Source of the DNA: Costus lasius
Taxonomy: Eukaryota > Streptophyta > Magnoliopsida > Zingiberales > Costaceae
Length of the DNA: 64,000 nucleotides
Direction of reading: 5' to 3'
Assembly: GCA_027563935.2 (NCBI GenBank)
Contig: CM050453.2
Location: 86,154,665-86,218,664 of the forward strand
Below are positions 56,072 to 64,000 of the stretch, piece after piece; the stretch's first letter is position 1, and the number at the start of each line of letters is the position of its first letter. The notes under the pieces were generated by a model that made no database searches, was not told where the DNA came from, and saw only the letters and a list, made by a program, of their open reading frames with translations. Both the position numbers and the translations under genes were made by a program.

Positions 56072-57211
56072 GTGCAAAATTTTGAACCCACTGAGCATCA
56101 AGGAAATGAGGGCGACTCAACTTCGCATGTTAGGGAGCAAGAACTTGTATATGTGCCACCACCTCTCTACAAACCACCAGTTCCCATTCCTCAAAGACTA
56201 GCGAAGGCGAAACTCGACAAGCAATTTGGAAAATTCTTAAAAGTACTTAAAAAGCTTTACATTAATATTCCTTTTACTGATGTCGTGTCGCAGATGCCTT
56301 CCTATGCCAAGTTCTCAAAAGAGATTCTGTCGAACAAGAGAAAGTTGGAAGAGCATGGAATGGTCGCACTCACTAAGGAGTGCCATGTTATCATACAGAA
56401 TAAACTGCCACCAAAGCTTAAAGATCCAAGGAGTTTTTCTATTCCTTGTCTAATTGGTAATACGTCCATTGACCGTGCTCTCTGTAATCTAGGGGTGAGT
56501 GTCAGCTTAATGGCGCATTCTATATGCAAAAAAGCTAGACATGGGAGATTTCAAGCCCATGACTATCTCGCTATAGCTAGCCGACCGCTTAGTTCGCCAT
56601 CCGATAGGTATCCTTGAGGATGTGCCTATCAAGGTCAGTAAGTTTTTCATACCTGCTGATTTTGTTGTCCTTGAGATGGAGGAAGGCTCTAGGCTACCCA
56701 TAATTTTAGGTCGTCCCTTTTTGACGACTGTTGGTGCGTTAATTGATATAAAAAATGGGAAGCTAACCTTCAAGATAAGTGAGGACTCTATTGATTTTGA
56801 TTTATCAGAAAGACTAAGAAAACCCTCTTTTGCAGATCCTGCTATAGCATCGAAGTCCTGGATGATGCACCCCTCACGATCATTTACACCAGGATAGAGA
56901 GGGATCTGCTTGAAATCTGTCTGACTGGAGAAGACAGTAGTGAGGAAGAAGGTGCAATAAAATCATATTTCGAGTTACTTGATTCTGCTCCAACGCTTAA
57001 GGCCAAGAAGTTAAAGGAAGAACATTTGAATATAGCTGACATTAAGACTCATGAAGAGAAAAAAGTATGAATTTAAATCTCTCCCAAGCAACCTCAGGTA
57101 TGAATTCTTAAGTGAGAACTCCACTCTTCCTATCATTGTTAATGCTGAACTTGATGAGTCCCAAACTGCCAAACTTTTAGATGAACTTTGACAATACAAA
57201 AAGGTAATGGG
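56072..57211 (+). pseudogene. A1 protease and RT-proximal region, truncated
   Basis: The first frame, 56072-56617, contains PPPLYKPPVPIPQRL, NIPFTDVVSQMPSYAKF and the protease site as ALCNLGVSVSLM, where related elements have CDLGAS, so the catalytic Asp is Asn here. After a frameshift, 56622-56897 continues with KFFIPADFVVLEMEEGSRLP and ILGRPFL. Further frame changes lead to LPSNLRYEFL and STLPIIVNAELDE, the stretch just before RT. The coding sequence stops at 57211, where the minus-oriented LTR of A2 begins. RT, RNase H and integrase are not in this window. Confidence 0.75.
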
Positions 57212-58583
57212 TGAAGCGGCCGAAAGTGCATGGCTTTATCGAAGTAATAAAATAAGATCGTTCCCAACGAGTATCTAGTAGTCAAGTACCGATTAAACGA
57301 TTTGTTTATATCTAGACAAATCAAATTGTGGTTTTGTTTTGAAACTTCTGAGTGGGAAAGAGCGAAAGCGAGTATTTCGGGTAGAAAACATTATGGAGAG
57401 AGTCGGGACTAAGGGTTTCACCACATAGATGTCTATGAATTTAATAAAAATAAACCTTTGAATAGAAAATTAAAATATTGAAAGGGATTTTTCCTATTGT
57501 ACAAATTATCTCCTCCCGAAGCGTAATCCAGTACCTATTTTCACCAATTCCCTACTCTTGTGACAATTAATGTAAAGAGACCCATTACGTTTTATGAAAA
57601 ATCATGAAGTCCATCAAACAAACCCAAACTACTCTCGTGATTAGATTTGTAGGTGTGACAAGAATATATCTAGCATCGCGATTCAGCTCCCGGTCCTTCT
57701 CGTGATGTCTAACACGTAAAATCACATGGCCAGAGTAAAATTATGGAATAAACACGATTCTGATCAAATCAACTCTATAATAATTCTCAATAAAGATCAA
57801 AATATAAAATTTAGCTCACAGATCATCAGCGGGCTACATCCCTAATCCCGAAATAAAGTTTAAGCAAACATGTTCTTCGAATACAACATGTTTAGTGATG
57901 AATTCAACATATACTCTCAAATAAATTGCAAAGAGACACTAGAAAAGTAGTTAGAACTCTTCCCTTCAATCTGGAGACAAAGATGGAGCATCAAATTCTA
58001 TCCTTTATGTGAACTCTCGTTAGAATTCTGCTCAGCCACTGCCTATGTTCGTCTTCGCCCGTAAATGTCTCATTAACCCTCTAAAAATCTTTCCTTTTAT
58101 ACTTCAATTGGTCTGGAACCCATCTAGGAAGGCTTCTGCAAAGTTTGGTTAAGTTTTGACTCGATTCGAAGTCGAATCAAGTGAAAAACCGAGTAGGACA
58201 GAAGTGCTCATGGCCTGTGAACTGTTCACGGCTACGGCCGTGAAAGCTTATATGAATAAGATAATGTGTACACAGAAAAACTCATGGCTCGTGAAGGATT
58301 TACGGCCTTACCCATGAAAGTTTCTGTGAACTTTTTTACTTAGCCACATAATTGCTCCTTGAATGCGAAACTCACGACCTGTGAAGGACTCACGGCTGTT
58401 ACTGTGAATTTGGCGTTTGACCCCTATTTTGCTCCAAATTTGACGTACGGCTTCATCTTTTCCTTGCGAATCGTGCCATACCAAAGGAGATAAAAATACT
58501 AAAAATTAGTATAAAACCATACAATTGAGCATATAATATCTTATAAAATGTATGGAAAAATATGGTATAAATGCAACTCATCA
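57212..58583 (-). repeat. 3' LTR of A2
   Basis: On the minus strand it runs from TGATGAGTTGCATTTATACC (ending at 58583) to CGGCCGCTTCA at 57212, 1372 bases. It aligns reverse-complemented with A3 (60853-62175). It has CACGGCC/GGCCGTGAA palindromic modules at 58205-58400. Confidence 0.75.
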
Positions 58584-58589
58584 AAATAC

Positions 58590-58625
58590 TCTAGACTTAG
58601 AATTTTGTTTGTCCTCAAGCAATAC
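58590..58625 (-). promoter_or_regulatory. Conserved TTGCTTGAGGAC tract before the A2 3' LTR
   Basis: The minus strand reads TATTGCTTGAGGACAAAC, then AATTCTAAGTCTAGAGTATTT and the LTR. This is the stretch that typically precedes the 3' LTR in Athila/Tat elements. The usual GTGGGG polypurine tract is degraded. Confidence 0.6.
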
Positions 58626-60295
58626 CATAATATGTAAAGAGATTGTAAAGATAAGGTATACTTGCTCATTCTTTCCTCGATTATATCATTAGTCCACAAA
58701 CTAAGCAATCAATTTTTCAGAACTCAAGAAATTTAAGAAAAATCGTAATAAACTCTAACAATCCAAGATAGATAAAAGTTATAATTCATGTTGTTCATTC
58801 AATCTTCACACACTAAGTATCAACTACTCTTACTTTAATAAATCCACTTTAGTTGACAAGTGAATTTCTTATTTCAAGAATTTTTGTGATGTTTAAGATA
58901 TAGAGAATTTTAAGGCAATTTTGTCTTTAGACAATTATATATATGCCCTTTCTTGTTAGTATCATAACATTGTCTAAATTATACCGCATAATGGTATAAT
59001 ATAACTCATAGTCTCAATCATGAAAAGTCAGCGGAGTTATCCACTTGACCTACAACTCTCTCTTTTTCTCTATTTTTTTTTAACCTTTTTGGAGAGAACC
59101 GGTCAAGGGCATGGTACATAAATCGTTATCGATCTTTCTGTATGAGGGATAAATATTTATTGTCAAAGTTTTTCCTTTGTTACTTGATCGCAACAGATTT
59201 AAAGTGTACCAACTTGTGGTTCAATATAACTCATGACTTCAGATTCTTTAACTAGAGGAGTTGGAGCAAATCTTATCTAAAATATTATCACTAATTTTCT
59301 ATTCATAAAAATTCTCCATTAAGCATAGATAGACAGATTAAACTTTGAGTAAATTCTACTAAGCATGTGTCGCATGAATATATAACAATCCATATATGCA
59401 TTTTATCCATACCAGAATTAAATTTACTCAAAAATTCATTCTTCATGAAATTTCAAATGTCCCTAAGTCATCAAATCAATTACTCAATATGTTTTCTAAT
59501 TCTAATATCTAGGATAAAATAAGCTCATATATCCTTAAAAATCATAGACATTCAAAATATATATCTATAAAGCTTGAAAAACATCAAATACATGGAAACA
59601 CCCTAGACTTAAGTTGTTGCATATACTCAATCATTTAATCAATTTATGACAAATTTAAGAAAAATTTTTGCAAGATTTCCCATTAGAATATGAGCGAATC
59701 CCTGTGCAATTATATCAAAACATCAATCCGTATATCAGAAAAAAAAATCCAAAATCTACATCACATCATAGATATCATTGTTTTACAATGTAAACAAGTC
59801 TAAAATGTCAAATATAGTCACATTTCATCATTCAAATGGCATTTACCATGTCAAAAATACTATTCATCTCAATATCAAAACACATATCAAAAACATCGAG
59901 ATATTATCCATATCATCACCATAACATCATCATAGAACATCACAGATACATGGTAAGCAACAAATATACACAATACCATATCAAAAATACAATATACTAT
60001 ACCCAAAATCTCAATACCATGTCGTATATATATATATATATACAATGCCATCCTAAACCGAATAACATGTCAAAATCCTAATACCATCATAAAGTAATAA
60101 ATCCCACATCACAAGTATAAAATACAATGCACACACACAACAAAAGCGTAAAAGAAACATATGCACTACATCAGCATCAATGTCTATCAGCTCCTGATCA
60201 AGGAGAGTATTCATATGAGGTGTAAGAAAAGGAAGTAAGCATCAATATCGATGTATAAAAATAAAATAAAATAATAAATAAACTCACAGAGAATA
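58626..60295 (-). other. AT-rich spacer of A2, no genes
   Basis: No coding sequence seen. It is AT-rich with short ATATCA/CATATC-rich stretches and a (TA)n run at 60024-60041. Athila/Tat elements normally have such a long spacer before the 3' LTR. Confidence 0.6.
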
Positions 60296-60852
60296 TCAGT
60301 CAATCTCGGTGTCCTCAGAATCCTCCTCCTCGTCATCTCCAGTATGCTGAGTCGATGGTCCTGGGAGATGCCATCGTAGAAGCTCCTCTATCGCACAAAG
60401 AGTCTCTAATGATCTCGCCTGACCCTGCTTAGAGCGCGATATGTCGTCACGCATCTTCCACTTCTCAGCCAAAATCTGATATAGCGAAGAGTTCGTCGGT
60501 GCTGAAGTAGATGGCCTGACTGATGAAGAAGGTCTAGCAGCGGTGGATGGCTCAACTAGAGGAATAGATGCTGAAGTCCTTGGCGGTGATGATGGAGGTG
60601 TGGTTGCCTCACTAGGACCTCCCCCACCCCGTGTGGGATCCACGATACAGTTCTGCTGAATACGAACCATAGTACAGTTCATGTTTGGTAGCCTCAAGGT
60701 GGCCTCTAAATGTTAAAAGATAAGATAATACGAGCTGCCAATCCTTGTGATCATCTTAATAGCAAGGCAGGCATCCAGATCAAATCTAGGATTGCCCTTA
60801 GTCTCGTTCAACCCCAAAGGGTCAATCCCAAGGGCTAAGGCAATCGTGGTAA
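60296..60852 (-). pseudogene. A2 3' open reading frame of Athila type
   Basis: A minus-strand frame of 133 codons (60697-60296), extended upstream through one stop (near 60717) by NPRFDLDACLAIKMITRIG. It has a Pro/Ser/Thr-rich middle (PPSSPPRTSA, SSSVRPSTSAP), a short charged segment and an acidic C-terminus (DDEEEDSEDTE). Athila-type elements carry a frame of unknown function, sometimes called env-like, at this place, with the same FDL-ACxAIKMI and proline-rich layout. I see no signal peptide or membrane segment, so an envelope role is not supported here. It is cut on its 5' side by A3. Confidence 0.55.
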
Positions 60853-62175
60853 TGATGAGTTGCATTTACACCATGTTTTTTCCTATATTTTATATGATAT
60901 TTTGGGCTTAATTAAATGATTTTATACTAATTTTTAGTGTTTTTACTTCACTTGGTATAGAATCTTCACTTTTCTTAGATTTTATAAAAATACAGGCAAA
61001 ATGGCATAACAATGATGGATTTTGCGAGTTTTGAAGCCATAGCATGATTCTCGAGAAAAATATGAGGTCACACAACAAATTTGGAGTGAAACGGAGGCCA
61101 GACTCAATATTCATAGTTGCACCGGTGAATCTTTTATGGGTCATTAATATCACTCAAAATAATGGATTTTATTAGTTTTGATGCCACAAGATGATTCGTG
61201 ATGAAAAGACGATGTTGTACATCAAATTTGAGCCAAATCAGAGGTCAAACGTAACTTTTATGGCCGTGGCCGTAATTATATTCACGGGCTGTGAATACAC
61301 TATGTGCAGTAAACAGAAACTTTCACACCCATGGCCGTAATTATATTTACGGGCCATGAGTATTTTCGACACTTCACGTTTTTCACTCGATTCGATGCCA
61401 AATCGAGTCAGAATTGAACCAAACTTTACAGAAACCTTCCTAGATGGGTTCTACACTGATTAAACTATGAAAGGAAGGATTTTGGAGGGTTCAAGGGGGC
61501 TTCTACACATGAACACGAATAGAGGCGGCGACTAGGGCAAAAATCATCTTTTTGAGCAAAATTCAAGCTAGAAGATTACGCAAAGGAGGAATTAGACATT
61601 TCATCTTCATCTCCAGATCGAGGATAAGGATTTCTAATTACCTTTCTAATGTTTTCTTGTAATCTTATTGAGTTATCATGCAATTTTCATTGATGAACAT
61701 GCTGTTTGCTTTGAACATGAGCGTGTAAACTCTTTTTCGGGATTTGCAAAGTAACCTATTGACGATTTTGGATTAAATCTATTGTTTTAAATCTTTGTCA
61801 TGAATTTTATAGAGTTGATTTGATTAGAATTATGTTTATTTCGTAATTTACTCTGATCGAGTAATTTTACATCTTAGACGTTGCGAGAAGGACCGGGAGG
61901 TGACTTGCAATGTCTGAACTATTATTTTCAAACATGTGAATTCGATCACAAGAGTAGTTCAAATTCATTTGAAGGATTTACATGATTTTTCACATAACTT
62001 AAAGGATCTAATTGCGTTAATTGTCACAAGAGTAGGGAATTAATATAATTAGGTACCGGATTACGCTTCGGGAGGAGGTAATCTGTACCTTAGGAAAAAT
62101 CCCTTTTAACGCTTTAATTTTCTATTTAAAGGATTATTTTCATTAAATTCATAATCATTAGTGTGGTGAAACCCC
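60853..62175 (+). repeat. Athila/Tat-like LTR A3, interrupted on the right
   Basis: Starts TGATGAGTTGCATTTACACC and includes AGTAGGGAATTAATATAATT, GGATTACGCTTCGGGAGG and TGTGGTGAAACCCC, all matching the A2 LTR in reverse. It is cut at 62175 by the C3 LTR about 200 bases before its expected end. It lies inside the A2 reading frame (left flank GGTAA, 60848-60852). Palindromic modules of the TTCACGGGCTGTGAA type occur at 61255-61360. Confidence 0.75.
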
Positions 62176-64000
62176 TGTTAGTGTATGTGCCCTGAGGCCT
62201 AGTATTGGTCCATCTTTGTGCTACTAGACTCTAATATTTATATATCATTCTGGCATTGTCGTATCATTGTCTATCTACATCTGCGATTGTGTACTTACAT
62301 GATAATGTCTTTGGAGACAAATTGGATCTATGCTCAAACTATTGTCCCAGTCAATGTACCTTAGTGGATATGGGACAGCTATGGTACGTGAGAGACTAGT
62401 ATATGGGCTGGTAGGTACGAGATGCTAATGCAAACATATGGGCATATCAGTGGTAGATATGCTGGATCAACCCGCTATGAAGCAATGACTTAGTGGCATG
62501 AGTTATCCTCACAAGTGATAGGAGATGCATTGATCCTTAGACTTGAGGTCATTGACTCTTCTATATGGTAAGGGAGATGCTTTGATACAATATAACACCT
62601 CGTCGTAGTTGGGAGGGAATAACAGTTGTCATTGAGCATGTCACGACCCACATGAGAAGGTCAATACACAAACAAAGGATTTGCCCCTTCCTAAGGGAAG
62701 CTTGATATCCATGGAGCTCCTCTATGGTTCAATGATTGAAAGTGTATGGCCATACCCAGGTAAGAACCTGATTTAGTCATGATCATGTGATTGGGTGAAA
62801 ACAAGTGATGACACACTTGTCCAATCGGAAATCAGTTTGGCAAAGAGACTATAATGTATCTGTACCTAGTTGTGATGATGGAGATGTTAATGTCGATATC
62901 CATTCCGACGACTTGGGTAGTAGCGATGCACTGCTAGATGCCACTCACTGATTTTGGTGATCTTAGGTCAGCATTGCCAACATCAGAGGGACCTATAGGG
63001 TCGCACACATTGATACTCGAGTTCTCATATTGATCGGGAAGCCTTATGATCGAGTTATTGGATAGCTCGGATCTATTTGGGAGATTTCATCAGCGCCAAT
63101 GGGCTTGATGAGATGGAAGAGAGTTATTGGGAGCCAAACTTTATTTTTAGCAGGTTGACCTAAAATTGACCATGGTTGGTCACATTTGAATTAGGGTTGC
63201 ATTGGATTGGATCCAATGGCTTAATCAAACCATGTAATGAAGTTTGGGCTAGCTCATTACCCAATGAGGCCCAATAACAAGTTGCCATGAAGAGCTAATG
63301 GGCTAAAAGGGTATAATGAGGAGAAATCTTCCCCATTGGCGCCTACGGGGTATAATGGGGAGAAGTAGGTGCCTAATGCTTCATTAGGAAGCAATTGGAG
63401 CCTAGCCCCTATACCTTGGATGGTATGCTTGCCTCTTAGGCAAGTCTTGGGGCTGATATGGCTTAACGACTTCTTAGGAAAGTCTTGGGCGCATATGGCT
63501 AAGTGGAAAGGGATTAAGGAAAGCTCTTGGAGAATTTCCTTATCCCAAACCTGAATTTGTCAACCCTTCTTACCCTAGCCAAATTATGCCTTCATTAGTT
63601 GCGCCTACTACCCCCTTTGCTTCACCACCTCTTGCCTCTATATATATCAAGGGATATGTGAGAGGCAGACATACAATGAAATTGGCGTGAGCAACTCTAG
63701 AGGGGCGAAAGCAAAGGAGATTGGCGCAAGTCTACTTCCATCAAGCCGCAAGCCTTCATCCTCCTTCCCTCTTAATGCATGGACTTCAAGGCATTGGCGG
63801 CAACTTCTTCTTCTACATTTCCTCTTGGTGAATCTTCTCTTGGAGGTGGCGCAAGTGAAGTAGAAGGTGTACAAAGACTTGGATCTTTTTCCCAAGGCTA
63901 GCACTGGCGTGAAAGAAGAGGGCTCGAGACATCCGTGTGTGTGAGACTGCAGAGGGCGAATGCTTTGGTGCTTACTTCGACATTGGCCTCCACTTGCTCT
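62176..64000 (+). mobile_element. C1-family Copia LTR (C3), runs off the window
   Basis: Starts TGTTAGTGTATGTGCCC and aligns along its length with the C1 5' LTR (29455 onwards), more diverged than the two C1 LTRs are from each other. The window ends at ...CCTCCACTTGCTCT, equivalent to about 31290, so roughly 160 bases of LTR lie outside. ACCCC at 62171-62175 would be its left duplication. A TATA-like CTATATATATC is at 63638-63648. Solo LTR or full element cannot be told. Confidence 0.85.

Larger units (their letters stand above)
57212..60852 (-). mobile_element. Athila/Tat-like element A2, 3' part, minus orientation
   Basis: Minus-strand order: an Athila-type 3' reading frame (60852-60296), an AT-rich spacer (60295-58625), a TTGCTTGAGGACAAAC tract, then the 3' LTR (58583-57212). 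It was inserted into A1 at ATGGG (57207-57211). Its 5' part is cut off at 60852 by LTR A3. Confidence 0.72.

Noticed and set aside
60024..60042. (TA)n run as a promoter
   Set aside because: Simple repeat inside the A2 spacer, with no gene downstream on either strand.

Overview
This 64 kb window is nuclear DNA of a flowering plant. It holds one convincing host protein-coding gene, and nearly everything else is LTR retrotransposons, their solo LTRs and fragments, small inverted-repeat elements and an AT-rich tandem duplication. The abundance of Copia elements that look Angela-like (LTRs starting TGTTGG-TATGCCC, initiator-Met primer site) leans towards a monocot, but this is a weak inference. 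No bacterial or organellar features, CRISPR array or rRNA genes were seen. I recognised no new multi-gene system. What is unusual is the depth and state of the nesting.

Layout. 1-4400: a long LTR starting before the window, with a complete 2.5 kb solo LTR (TSD TTAAT) inside it that carries two tRNA-like Pol III box modules. 4571-7078 (-): an intact, intronless G-type lectin receptor-like kinase (SRK-a). 7274-13867 (-): a Ty3/gypsy element cut off in RT, itself split by a 2.4 kb solo Copia LTR (TSD ATATC). 13868-15920 (-): SRK-b, a truncated duplicate of the kinase gene, broken by the gypsy element, by two foldback MITE-like elements and by deletions. 16907-24920: two direct copies of a 3.7 kb AT-rich unit, each with a Tourist-like MITE; the second has a further 0.6 kb insertion. 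25143-29318 (-): a second, internally deleted gypsy element (TSD TATGC).

29455-50421: Copia element C1 (TSD TTCTT). Its 3' LTR is split by an 11.7 kb insertion (TSD ACACA): an old solo Copia LTR in minus orientation, itself split by a young plus-strand Copia tandem array (partial internal region, LTR, full internal region, LTR; period about 7.18 kb). 51470-62175: fragments of Athila/Tat-like Ty3 elements in both orientations. 62176-64000: a C1-family LTR running off the window.

Only SRK-a is likely to have a host function, as a plasma-membrane receptor kinase of unknown ligand. The retroelement proteins (Gag, protease, integrase, RT-RNase H) belong to replication cycles that no copy here can complete alone, because each has stops, frameshifts or deletions. 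Similarities between copies were judged by reading alignments by eye, so no exact identities are given.
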